A DNA stretch of 26,960 nucleotides, taken from positions 1 to 26,960 of the forward strand of contig DCLA01000119.1 of NCBI GenBank assembly GCA_002320815.1, read 5' to 3'. The notes under the pieces are model-generated. The model was not told the DNA's origin. It searched no databases and saw only the letters and a list, made by a program, of their open reading frames with translations. Positions 6,179-14,213 of this stretch are shown here, piece after piece; within the stretch, counting starts at the first letter, position 1, and each line of letters starts with the position of its first letter. A program made the translations under genes and the position numbers. Origin of the DNA: Myxococcales bacterium UBA1660 (lineage in GTDB: Bacteria; Myxococcota_A; Polyangia; Polyangiales; Houyiibacteriaceae).

Positions 6179-9100
6179 GTGAACCCGGGGGGAGTCGTCG
6201 CAGGGCGCTTCGAGGTCCACGAGATCATCGGAGCAGGGGGCATGGGGGCCGTCCACGCGGCCCACGACCGCGAGCGCGATCGGCCCGTGGCGCTGAAGGT
6301 GATCCTCGCCGAGTCCGCCGACGCGGTCGCCCGCTTTCGGCGCGAGGCGGGGACCCTGGCCGCCCTCGAGCACCCGGCCATCGTGCGCTACGTGGCTCAT
6401 GGGGTCACGCCGGGGGGCCAGGCCTACCTGGCCATGGAGCGGCTCGAGGGCGAGAGCCTGGCCCGCCGACTGGAGCGCGAGCCCCTGAGCGTCGAGGAGT
6501 CGTTCACCCTCGCCCGCCGACTCACCGAGGCCCTCCGCTGCGCCCATCGCGCCGGGGTGGTCCACCGGGATCTCAAGCCGTCGAACGTCTTTCTCGTCGA
6601 CGGCGATCCCACGCGTCCGAAGCTCCTCGACTTCGGCGTGGCCCAGACCCGCGGTGCCCGGGGGGCGCTGACCCGCACCGGAGTCCTCGTGGGCACCGTG
6701 GGATACCTCTCACCGGAGCAGGCGCGGAGCGCGAGCGTCGACGCGCGCACCGACTTCTTCTCATTGGGCTGCGTGCTCTTCGAGTGCCTCACCGGCGCCC
6801 GGGCGTTCACCGGGGCGCACCCCTTGGCGGTGCTCGCTCGATTGCTCTCGGCCGACGCGTCCCGGGTCTCGGAGCTGCGCCCGGACCTCGCCGCGACGGA
6901 CGCCTTCGTGGCGCGACTCCTCGCCGCCGATCCCGCGCAGCGCTTCGCCGACGCCGACGCCGTCCTCGAAGGCCTCGCCGCCCTCGATGGGGTCGCCGGG
7001 CCCCCACCGGCGCGCCTGGTCCCCGTGCCCCTCGGCGGATCCGAGCGCCGCTTCGTCAACGCGCTCCTGCTGGACCACGGGGGCCCCGAGGGCGAAGCGC
7101 CCACCCCGAGCCCCGAAGACCTCGAGACCCTGCGCGCGTCGGTGCGGCGCGTGGTGGCGCCCTTCGGCGGCGAGGTGACGCCCCTCGGGGCCGGTCGCGC
7201 GTTGGTGCTGCTCCGGGAAGGCTCCGGGCCCGCGACCGATCGTGCCCGCTGCGCCGCCGAGTGCGCGCTGGCGCTGACCGCGGCCTTCCCCGAGAGCCGC
7301 ATCGCGCTGGCCACCGGGCGCGCGGACACCGGGGGAGACACGCCGCTGGGGCCGGGGATCGATGGGGCCGCCTCGCTGCTCGACGACGCCTCCCGCGGCG
7401 AGGTGCGCGTGGACGAGGTCACCCGCGCGCTCCTGGACTCGCGCTTCATGGTCGAGGGGACCCTGCTCCGCCCGGCGACCACGCCGGGCCCCGCCGGCGC
7501 CCGCGAGCTCCTGGGGCGTCCGTCGATCTGCGTCGGTCGCCGCAAGGAGCTCCGACTGCTCCGGGACACCTTCGAGGAGTGCGTCGAGGACTCCGTCGCC
7601 CAGGCCGTCCTGCTCCTGGCGCCCGCCGGCGTGGGCAAGTCCCGGATCCGCTACGAGCTCGTCGCCGGGCTCCGCGAGCACCCCAGCGGCCCCACCTTCC
7701 TCGAAGCGCAGACGCGCGCCATCGGCGCGGGGGCCAGCGGTATGATCCTCCGGGAGCTCGTCCGCGCGGCATACTGCGGCGAGTTCCTCGGGGACCCGGC
7801 GCGGCTCGAGGCCCGCCTGGTGTCCCTCTCGCTGGCCGACCCGGCGAGTACCGCGGAGCTCTTCGCCGAGCTCGGCGGGTTCCCGCCCGACGCACCGTCC
7901 GCGCGGCTCCGAGGAGCGCGCAGCGACGCCCGGCTGATGGCCGAGTGGTGCGAGCGGGCGGTGGCCGAGTGGCTGATCGCCCAGGCGGCGCAGCGGCCCA
8001 CCGTGGTCGTGGTGGAGGATCTCCACTGGGGCGATGGGCTCTCGGTGCGCACCCTGCACCGCGCGCTGCGCGAGGGCGACGGCGTGCCGCTCCTGGTGCT
8101 GGCCACCGCGCGCCCCGAGGTCGACGACCACTTCCCGCACCTCGGGTCGGGCGTGCCGCTGCAACGGCTCGAGCTGCGCACCCTCCCCGCCAAGGCCGCC
8201 GCCGCGCTGGTGCGGACCCACCTGCCAGACTCGTCCGCCGAGTCGGTGAGCGCGTTGGTCGAGCGAGCCGGCGGCAACGCCTTCTATCTGGAAGAGCTGG
8301 TCCGCCACCGCGCCCAGGGCCGCGACCAGCTCCCCGACTCGGTGCTGGCCATGGTGGAGGCGCGGATCGCGGCGCTGGACCCCGAGGCGCGCCGTGTCCT
8401 GCAGGCCGCCAGCGTCTTCGGTCGGGTCTTCCCCGAACAGGGCGTGCACACCTTGCTGAGCTCGATCGACCCCGCGCGGGTGAGCGCCCTGGTGGAGCAC
8501 CTGGTCGAGCTGGAGCTCGTGGACCGGGATCCCCGGCCGGGGCACCTCGCCTTCCGCCACGCCCTGGTGCGCGACGCGGCCTACGGGATGATCGCCCCCA
8601 CCGACTGCGCCGAGGCCCACCTCGGCGCCGGGGACTGGCTGGAGACCCGCCGCGACGAACCCCAGGTGCTCATCGAACACTTCGAGCGCGCCGGGCAGCC
8701 GGCCCGCGCGGTGCCCAGCTACATCGCCGCCGCGCGCGCGGCCGCGGGCAACCACGAGACCGAGCTGGCCACCGAACTCAGCGAGCGGGGCCTCGCGGCG
8801 GGCGCGGAGGGTTTCGACCGCGGGCAGCTCCTGTTGGTCGGGGGGTACGCCCACGCCTGGAGCGACCGCTTCGAGCCCGCTGCGGCGTTGATGAGCGCGG
8901 CGGTGGGCGAGTTCCGGCAAGGGTCGGCCGATTGGTACCTGGCGGCGGGCGGCAAGGTCTTCGCCGAGGTCGCGCTGGGAAGACCCGAGCGAGCGATGGC
9001 CGAGCTGATGGCCCTGCTCGCGGTCGAGGATCTCCCGGACGCCAGCGGGCTGACGGGGCACGCCGCCTGCGTGGTGGCCCAGGCGATGGTGCTGTCGGGG

Positions 9101-9949
9101 AGCCGCGAGCCCGCCGCGAGGATGATGGCCAGCATGGACCGCGCGGCTCGGCGGGAGCCGCCGGATCCGGCCTTCGAGGGATGGCGCGCCATCGGCCACT
9201 GGTACCGGGCGCTCTTCCTCGACGACGACCTGGAGACCGCCGACACGCTCTCCCAGGAGGCCCTGGCGCACCTGAGCGCCACCGGGAGCGCTCACGCGCG
9301 CCTCACCGGCGAGGTGTACCGCGCCGCCACCCTCTACGAGCTCGGAGACCTCGCCGGCGCGATGGCCACCATGAGCGAGGCACGCACCGAGCGGGCGCCG
9401 CGCACCGTCCGCAACCTCGCCGCGCTCTTCGGGGTCTTCGCCCTGAGCGACGCCGAGGCCTGGGACCGGGTCGAGGAGGACGCGCAGGCGATGATCGACG
9501 CCGCCGGCAAGCGGTGGTTCGAGGCGGTGGGCCGGGCCGGCGCGAGCTGGGTCCGCAAGGCCGCCGGTGACGCCGAGGGCGCGGTCGCCGAGGCGCTCCG
9601 GAGCGTGGAAGCGGCCAAGGGGCGCAGCGCCAACTCCGTCGCGCTGGCCGCCTGCGTGGCGGTGGACTCGCTCATCGCCGCCGGCCGGGGCGAGGAAGCC
9701 CTGGCGCACGTGGAGGCGGCCGAGCGGAGCATGGTGGCCACCCCGCCCCTGCTGCCCTCGGTGCGCTCCCGCTTGGCCCGCGCCCACGCCGACGCCCTCG
9801 TCGCCGCTGGTCGTCTCGGAGAAGCCCGGCGAGTCCGCGACGAGGCGCGCGAACGAGTCGAGCGGCAGGCCGAGCGGGTCCCGGAAGCGCTGCGCGCGGC
9901 CTTCTTGGCCATGCCCGTCCAGCGGTCCCTCCTGCGCGACCGGGGTTGA
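6179..9949 (+). CDS. Ser/Thr kinase fused to degenerate cyclase, AAA/STAND ATPase and TPR modules
   Basis: A cytoplasmic signalling protein of about 1256 residues. The GTG at 6179 starts just ahead of the kinase; upstream frame residues are unrelated. The Hanks-type kinase at about 8-270 has the Gly loop GAGGMG (18-23), Lys40 in VALK, HRDLKPSN (Asp131), DFG (151-153) and GTVGYLSPEQ, so it should be active. Residues about 285-425 resemble a class III nucleotidyl cyclase (RRFVNALLLDH.., IALATGRADTGGDTPLGPGI) but lack obvious catalytic metal Asp pairs. An ATPase follows, with Walker A APAGVGKSR (481-489) and Walker B VVVVEDLHWGD (about 609-619). The last 400 residues are TPR-like helices. This is the myxobacterial PknK-like layout. 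No transmembrane helix is seen. The ligand and targets are unknown. sdaA lies 82 bp downstream. Confidence 0.92.
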   Translation: MNPGGVVAGRFEVHEIIGAGGMGAVHAAHDRERDRPVALKVILAESADAVARFRREAGTLAALEHPAIVRYVAHGVTPGGQAYLAMERLEGESLARRLEREPLSVEESFTLARRLTEALRCAHRAGVVHRDLKPSNVFLVDGDPTRPKLLDFGVAQTRGARGALTRTGVLVGTVGYLSPEQARSASVDARTDFFSLGCVLFECLTGARAFTGAHPLAVLARLLSADASRVSELRPDLAATDAFVARLLAADPAQRFADADAVLEGLAALDGVAGPPPARLVPVPLGGSERRFVNALLLDHGGPEGEAPTPSPEDLETLRASVRRVVAPFGGEVTPLGAGRALVLLREGSGPATDRARCAAECALALTAAFPESRIALATGRADTGGDTPLGPGIDGAASLLDDASRGEVRVDEVTRALLDSRFMVEGTLLRPATTPGPAGARELLGRPSICVGRRKELRLLRDTFEECVEDSVAQAVLLLAPAGVGKSRIRYELVAGLREHPSGPTFLEAQTRAIGAGASGMILRELVRAAYCGEFLGDPARLEARLVSLSLADPASTAELFAELGGFPPDAPSARLRGARSDARLMAEWCERAVAEWLIAQAAQRPTVVVVEDLHWGDGLSVRTLHRALREGDGVPLLVLATARPEVDDHFPHLGSGVPLQRLELRTLPAKAAAALVRTHLPDSSAESVSALVERAGGNAFYLEELVRHRAQGRDQLPDSVLAMVEARIAALDPEARRVLQAASVFGRVFPEQGVHTLLSSIDPARVSALVEHLVELELVDRDPRPGHLAFRHALVRDAAYGMIAPTDCAEAHLGAGDWLETRRDEPQVLIEHFERAGQPARAVPSYIAAARAAAGNHETELATELSERGLAAGAEGFDRGQLLLVGGYAHAWSDRFEPAAALMSAAVGEFRQGSADWYLAAGGKVFAEVALGRPERAMAELMALLAVEDLPDASGLTGHAACVVAQAMVLSGSREPAARMMASMDRAARREPPDPAFEGWRAIGHWYRALFLDDDLETADTLSQEALAHLSATGSAHARLTGEVYRAATLYELGDLAGAMATMSEARTERAPRTVRNLAALFGVFALSDAEAWDRVEEDAQAMIDAAGKRWFEAVGRAGASWVRKAAGDAEGAVAEALRSVEAAKGRSANSVALAACVAVDSLIAAGRGEEALAHVEAAERSMVATPPLLPSVRSRLARAHADALVAAGRLGEARRVRDEARERVERQAERVPEALRAAFLAMPVQRSLLRDRG

Positions 9950-9994
9950 CCGCGGCGCCTGGGGTCGGCTGAGGGGGCGCACGGGGTCGCGGAG

Positions 9995-10008
9995 CCGGGG
10001 GTCCCCGG
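9995..10008 (+). terminator. GC hairpin between the kinase gene and sdaA
   Basis: CCGGGG-GT-CCCCGG forms a compact stem in the 82-bp gap after the kinase stop codon. There is no T-tract, so it is a weak terminator or attenuator candidate at best. Confidence 0.25.
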
Positions 10009-10031
10009 GCGGTGTACGCTGCGCGACCCCC

Positions 10032-11408
10032 ATGGCCATCAGCACCTTCGACATGTTCACCCTGGGCATCGGGCCCTCGAGCTCGCACACGGTCGGTCCG
10101 ATGCGCGCGGCCAAGCGCTTCGTGGAGGGCCTCGCCGAGCGGGACCTCTTGGCCCGCACCGCCCGGGTGAAGAGCGAGCTCTTCGGCTCCCTCGGCGCCA
10201 CCGGGCTCGGCCACGGGAGCGACCGCGCGGTGCTCCTGGGCCTCGAAGGCGAGGACCCGGAGACCGTGGAGGTGGACTCCATCCCCGCCCGCGTGGAGGC
10301 GATCCGCACCGAGGGTCGCCTGAACCTCGGGGGCCGGCATCCGGTGGTCTTCACCCCGCGGGCGGACCTGGTCTTCCACAAGCGCCGCTCGCTCCCGGAG
10401 CACCCCAACGGGATGCGCTTCACCGCGATGGACCAGGCCGGCGAGGTCCTCCGCGAGCGGGTCTTCTACTCCGTCGGGGGCGGCTTCGTGGTGGACGACG
10501 CGCTCGCCGACGAGGACCGCATCGTGGAGGACACCACCGCCCTGCCCCACCCCTTCGGCAGCGGCGCCGAGCTCCTGAAGCACTGCAACGAGAGTGGGCT
10601 GCGCATCAGCTCGCTGGTGCTGGAGAACGAGCAGGCGTGGCGCTCCCGGGACGAGGTCTTCGCCGGCCTCGACCGCATCGCCGGGGCGATGCGCGCATGC
10701 ATCGCGCGAGGCATGGAGCGCGAGGGCATCCTCCCGGGTGGGCTCAAGGTGAAGCGACGGGCGGCCGCCCTCCACCGCAAGCTGGTCAGCGACGCCAGCG
10801 CGCAGCGGGACCCGCTCCACGCCATGGACTGGGTGAACCTCTTCGCCATGGCGGTGAACGAGGAGAACGCCGCCGGCGGCCGGGTGGTCACCGCGCCCAC
10901 CAACGGCGCCGCGGGGATCATCCCCGCCGTGCTTCGCTACTACGAGCGCTTCTGCGCCAACCCGGACCAGGACGGGGCGCGCCGCTACCTGCTCACCGCG
11001 GCGGCCATCGGGATCATCTTCAAGGCGCGGGCCTCGATCAGCGGCGCCGAGGTGGGATGCCAGGGCGAGGTGGGCGTGGCTTGCTCCATGGCCGCCGCCG
11101 GACTCTGCGAGGTCATGGGCGGCACCCCCGAGCAGGCCACCTGCGCGGCGGAGATCGGGATGGAGCACAACCTGGGCCTCACCTGCGACCCGGTGGGTGG
11201 CCTGGTCCAGGTCCCCTGCATCGAGCGCAACGCGATGGGCGCGGTGAAGGCCATCAACGCCGCCCGGTTGGCCCTGCGCGGTGACGGCATCCAGAAGGTG
11301 AGCCTCGATCAGGTCATCGAGACCATGCGGCAGACCGGCCGAGACATGAAGACCAAGTACAAGGAGACCGCCCGGGGCGGTCTCGCGGTGAACATCATCG
11401 AGTGCTGA
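10032..11408 (+). CDS. sdaA: L-serine ammonia-lyase, iron-sulfur type, single chain
   Basis: A 458-residue cytoplasmic enzyme converting L-serine to pyruvate and ammonia with an oxygen-sensitive 4Fe-4S cluster. The N-terminal domain starts FDMFTLGIGPSSSHTVGPM, the ACT-like substrate/allosteric part, followed by GATGLGHGSD. The catalytic alpha domain carries VTAPTNGAAGIIPAVL (about 286-301) and the cluster Cys at 343 (EVGCQGEVG), 385 (GLTCDPVGG) and 396 (VPCIERN), with SISGAEVGC before them. Length and order are full. The last residue is Cys458. In the Legionella pneumophila enzyme a C-terminal Cys occupies the active site as an internal inhibitor, and this chain has the same ending. The ATG at 10032 has no strong ribosome site. 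It is a single-gene unit or co-transcribed with the kinase. Confidence 0.96.
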   Translation: MAISTFDMFTLGIGPSSSHTVGPMRAAKRFVEGLAERDLLARTARVKSELFGSLGATGLGHGSDRAVLLGLEGEDPETVEVDSIPARVEAIRTEGRLNLGGRHPVVFTPRADLVFHKRRSLPEHPNGMRFTAMDQAGEVLRERVFYSVGGGFVVDDALADEDRIVEDTTALPHPFGSGAELLKHCNESGLRISSLVLENEQAWRSRDEVFAGLDRIAGAMRACIARGMEREGILPGGLKVKRRAAALHRKLVSDASAQRDPLHAMDWVNLFAMAVNEENAAGGRVVTAPTNGAAGIIPAVLRYYERFCANPDQDGARRYLLTAAAIGIIFKARASISGAEVGCQGEVGVACSMAAAGLCEVMGGTPEQATCAAEIGMEHNLGLTCDPVGGLVQVPCIERNAMGAVKAINAARLALRGDGIQKVSLDQVIETMRQTGRDMKTKYKETARGGLAVNIIEC

Positions 11409-11426
11409 CGGCCCGGGGCCGCGCGC

Positions 11427-11444
11427 CGGGTCGCACGCGACCCG
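11427..11444. terminator. Hairpin between convergent sdaA and DsbA-family genes
   Basis: CGGGTCG-CACG-CGACCCG is a perfect 7-bp stem with a tetraloop, centred in the 63-bp gap between the two stop codons. It could terminate transcription from both sides. It lacks a T-run, as is common in very GC-rich genomes. Confidence 0.45.
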
Positions 11445-11471
11445 CGGCGTCGTCGGGCGTACCGCGGGACC

Positions 11472-12149
11472 TCAGCACCAGCTCGCGTCGTCGCCGGTGG
11501 GCTGACGCAGCAGCTCCCGTACATTGGCCACCAGGACCCGGTAGCCCACGTTGCCCGCCAGCCGCTGGCGACCGTCGTTGAGCACCAGGGTCGGCGAGAC
11601 CGTCACGTCGAGCTTCTTGGCCAGGTCGAAGTCCGCCGCGAGCTCCGCGTGGGCCGAGCTGTCGGCGAGGCAATCCTCGATGGCGCCGATGGGCAGGCCC
11701 AGGGTCTCGGCGACCTCGTACTGGACCGCGCGCTGACCGATGTCCCGCCCCTGCCCGAAGAAGGCCTCCCGAAAGGCCCACGAGGCCTGCGCGAAGGCCC
11801 CCGGGCTCACCGCCTCTTCGCGCTCCAGGTGTCGCACGCCGGCGAGGAAGATGTGGGCCCCGAGGGACGAGCGCGGCGCCACCTCGGCCCAGCACCTCTC
11901 GTGCACGGTGATGTGCGGGAAGCGCTCGGCCACCGAGCGGACGTGCGCGCCGTAGCCCGCGAGGCCCCCGCGATGCTCCCAGCTCTTGGCCAGCCGGTCG
12001 GCGGCGTCGCCGAAGATGCTGCAGAAGCGCCGGTCGAGATCGATGGCCTCGCCCTCCGCCTGGACCAGCTCGTCCACGCGCACCTGGCAGGCATAGGCCC
12101 AGACGCAGAGGAGGTCGGTGAAGTGCTGGACGGGGAGGCGTGCGCTCAT
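11472..12149 (-). CDS. DsbA-fold (FrnE/HCCA isomerase-like) oxidoreductase family protein
   Basis: A 225-residue cytoplasmic thioredoxin-fold protein. It opens VQHFTDLLCVWAYACQVRVD: the first strand followed by Cys15 and Cys21, a CVWAYAC arrangement rather than the CxxC of classical DsbA. A long helical insertion includes a section with FAQASWAFREAFFGQGRDIG, typical of the DsbA/HCCA group. The cis-Pro loop is VTVSPTLVLNDG, followed by NVGYRVLVANVRELL. The chain ends DDASWC with a terminal Cys. It may act as a thiol oxidoreductase or a glutathione-dependent isomerase; the substrate is unknown. The ATG at 12149 is 16 bases after the stop of the glycosidase-like gene on the same strand, which suggests co-transcription. 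No signal peptide is present. Confidence 0.8.
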   Translation of the reverse strand: MSARLPVQHFTDLLCVWAYACQVRVDELVQAEGEAIDLDRRFCSIFGDAADRLAKSWEHRGGLAGYGAHVRSVAERFPHITVHERCWAEVAPRSSLGAHIFLAGVRHLEREEAVSPGAFAQASWAFREAFFGQGRDIGQRAVQYEVAETLGLPIGAIEDCLADSSAHAELAADFDLAKKLDVTVSPTLVLNDGRQRLAGNVGYRVLVANVRELLRQPTGDDASWC

Positions 12150-12165
12150 GGGCGCCGAGGATAGG

Positions 12166-13677
12166 TCAGGGCGCCGGCAGGGCGTAGCCCAAGAGCTGCT
12201 CCACGGTCTGCCCCTCGCAGGTCGGCGAGGTGGACACGAAGTGGTCCGCGCCGGCGGCCACCGAACAGCGGTAGAGGGGCACCCGGCCGTCGCCGGGGGC
12301 TTCGTGGACATAGCCCACCGGGCCCTCCGGCCGCTGCCCCTCGCAGCCGGGCTCCAGGGTGAGGAAGGAGTGACCGCCGATGGTGCAGGCGAAGAGCAGG
12401 CGCGTGCCGGGCTCGGCGGCGCGCGGGAGGTACCAAGCCTGCTCGGCCACGAAGCCCGCGGGCGGGAGGCGGCTGGAGGCCCAGTGTCCGCGGCTCGGAT
12501 GGGCGCTACGCACCAAGCGGGTGTAGGGCAGGTGCTCGAAGCCGCAGGAGAGCATCGGCGGCGAGAGGTCCGCGCGGTTGGCCAGGGCCCAGACCGACCA
12601 GGCCGGCTTCCGGCTCCCATCGGCGCGCGCGAGCCCGAGCTGGAGGCCCCCCTCGGCGGGGTTGTCCTGCATCCGGTGGTACACGTACGCCTCCACGCCC
12701 GGGGTGCCCAGCACGTTGCGGAAGGTGTCGCAGACCGCGCTGGCCTGCTGCCCCTCGGAGGACCCGGTGCCGGAGTTGATGCCGCTCTCGGTCAGGTGGA
12801 CCTGATGCGCATGGGGGTCGCCGGGGAAGGTCGCGTGGAGCCAGCCCAGGAGGATCCCCAGGTTCCCGTAGGTGACCCGGCACCAGTCGTCGGCGCCGAA
12901 GACGGGCGAGAAGAGGTCCGGCGGGTACGGGTGGTAGGCGATGCGCCACTCACGCTCGCCGAGCAGCGGGGCCAGCCGGGTCAGGAAGGTCTGCACCGAG
13001 AGTCGCGTGGGGTTCCCGGCGGGCGCGTCGAAGCTGGTCGCGAAGTGGTGCTCGAAGCTGATGTAGGGGCGGGCCGTGGGCTGCTCGCGGGTGATCGCGT
13101 CGTAGGCCGCCGCGTAGTCGGCGGCGTAGGTGCGCACCCAGTGATCGGTGTCGCAGGCGGCGCCCTGACCGCAGCCCACGTCGTACCAGTCGTTGGCGTT
13201 CACCTCGTTGTGGATCACGAAGTCGGCCACCCGCCCATGGCCCGACTGGCCGTCGTAGCGCTGGGCCAACATGCCCGCGAAGCGCGCGTAGTCGGCGGCG
13301 TCGTCCGGAGCACAGAAGATGTCGAAGCCGGGCGCGACCGGGGAGCAGCCGGTGTTGCCCACCCGGGCCCAGGGCGGGACGCCGTAGACCACCGCGGTCA
13401 CCGCCAGGCTCCGGGCGGACCAGGCGGCGATGGCGGCGTCGACGTTGCCCGGCACGGTGAAGCACTGGTCGTAGGTGACCTCGCCGTCGGCGCAGGGGGC
13501 CATCCGCTGGGAGCCCTGCCAGAGCGCCCACACCAGGTTCATGGCCACCCCGCCGGTCTGGTTGCCGGCGACCTCGTCCATGGCGGGCCAGAAGTCCGGC
13601 TGGAGCTCCTCGAGCCGCATGGGGTCCCGCGTGGGATAGGGCAGCGGGCCGGCGTCGAGCGCCCCGGCGTCGTGCAC
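12166..13677 (-). CDS. DUF5722-like glycoside-hydrolase-fold protein with C-terminal CEG/GY repeats
   Basis: A product of at least 503 residues with a TIM-barrel glycosidase-like core. PDFWPAMDEVAGNQTGGVAM and MNLVWALWQG open the barrel. VIHNEVNANDW places a candidate acid/base Glu at about 158, and VHLTESGINSG a candidate nucleophile Glu at about 297, as in clan GH-A. AYHPYPPDLFSP lies between them. Residues about 377-503 carry two LYRC/LLFAC...CEGQ...GY repeats of a kind frequent in myxobacterial surface proteins. It looks secreted, yet no signal peptide is encoded. The frame stays open upstream through an AVADG-repeat linker to the end of yidH, with no ATG, GTG or TTG before 13677. A CTG overlaps the yidH stop (CTGA). 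The true start is unresolved. Confidence 0.75.
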   Translation of the reverse strand: MHDAGALDAGPLPYPTRDPMRLEELQPDFWPAMDEVAGNQTGGVAMNLVWALWQGSQRMAPCADGEVTYDQCFTVPGNVDAAIAAWSARSLAVTAVVYGVPPWARVGNTGCSPVAPGFDIFCAPDDAADYARFAGMLAQRYDGQSGHGRVADFVIHNEVNANDWYDVGCGQGAACDTDHWVRTYAADYAAAYDAITREQPTARPYISFEHHFATSFDAPAGNPTRLSVQTFLTRLAPLLGEREWRIAYHPYPPDLFSPVFGADDWCRVTYGNLGILLGWLHATFPGDPHAHQVHLTESGINSGTGSSEGQQASAVCDTFRNVLGTPGVEAYVYHRMQDNPAEGGLQLGLARADGSRKPAWSVWALANRADLSPPMLSCGFEHLPYTRLVRSAHPSRGHWASSRLPPAGFVAEQAWYLPRAAEPGTRLLFACTIGGHSFLTLEPGCEGQRPEGPVGYVHEAPGDGRVPLYRCSVAAGADHFVSTSPTCEGQTVEQLLGYALPAP

Positions 13678-13683
13678 GACGGA

Positions 13684-13743
13684 GCCGTCCGCGACCGCGC
13701 CGTCCGCGACCGCGCCATCGGCGACCGCGCCATCGGCGACCGC
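13684..13743. repeat. Four-copy 15-bp tandem repeat
   Basis: Two copies of GCCGTCCGCGACCGC are followed by two of GCCATCGGCGACCGC. In the minus-strand frame of the glycosidase-like gene they encode repeats of AVADG, a flexible linker. Unit length is a multiple of three, so copy-number change keeps the frame. Confidence 0.85.
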
Positions 13744-13757
13744 GTCGCCGGTCCCGC

Positions 13758-14153
13758 TCAGAGCAGCAGGTAGGAGATGAGCCCCACGCTGGTCACCACC
13801 GCCATGCCCACGGTGATGGCCAGGGCGCTCCCGCTGGGCGTGGGCCCGCGGACCTCGGCGGACCAGCGCTTCGCCTGGAGCCCCCCGAGGATCGCGATGA
13901 TCCCGCCCAGCGCGACCAGCCCCGCGCCGACGAGCTGGGAGAGCCCGGCGTCCGGGAGCTGGTCGACCACCTCGGGGTGCTCCAGGGCGTCGATCTGCAG
14001 CAGCACGCTGAGCTTGGCGATGGCCACGCCGAAGCCCATGAAGGCCACCGCCGTGCGCACCCAGGCCAGCAGGGTGCGCTCGTTGGCCATGTGGTCGCGC
14101 GCCCAGGATCCGGGCTTGGCGGCGGTCTGGGCCGGCTGGGCTCCTTCGCTCAC
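13758..14153 (-). CDS. YidH/DUF202 family inner-membrane protein
   Basis: A 131-residue membrane protein of the DUF202 (YidH) family, whose signature RDHMANERTLLAWVRTAVAF is present at about residues 20-39. Three predicted helices follow: the first from LLAWVRTAVAFMGFGVAIAK, the second from LVGAGLVALGGIIAIL, and the third from ALAITVGMAVVTSVGLISYL running to the C-terminus (LLL). The GTG at 14153 gives a normal short cytoplasmic N-tail (VSEGAQPAQTA); an in-frame ATG nearer the signature is the alternative. Function in this family is unknown. It is the likely first gene of a minus-strand run with the DUF5722-like and DsbA-fold genes. The methyltransferase gene is divergent, with about 60 bp between. 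Confidence 0.9.
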   Translation of the reverse strand: MSEGAQPAQTAAKPGSWARDHMANERTLLAWVRTAVAFMGFGVAIAKLSVLLQIDALEHPEVVDQLPDAGLSQLVGAGLVALGGIIAILGGLQAKRWSAEVRGPTPSGSALAITVGMAVVTSVGLISYLLL

Positions 14154-14213
14154 TGCCCAGAGGCTATAGCGCCCCGCGTGCTCACCGGAACCCCGCGTGG
14201 CAGCTTCCGCCCG

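Noticed and set aside
6784..9570. Arg-rich plus-strand frame of about 928 codons inside the kinase gene
   Set aside because: A frame-shifted reading of the kinase coding sequence, with extreme Arg/Gly/Pro bias and no motifs.
6761..10423. Very long minus-strand open frame (about 1220 codons)
   Set aside because: It is antisense to the kinase and sdaA genes, which have complete motifs. High GC leaves antisense frames open, and its translation is Gly/Arg/Ala low-complexity without domains.
12118..13773. Plus-strand frame of about 551 codons
   Set aside because: It is a shadow of the DUF5722-like gene, which has catalytic-type motifs and correct family order.
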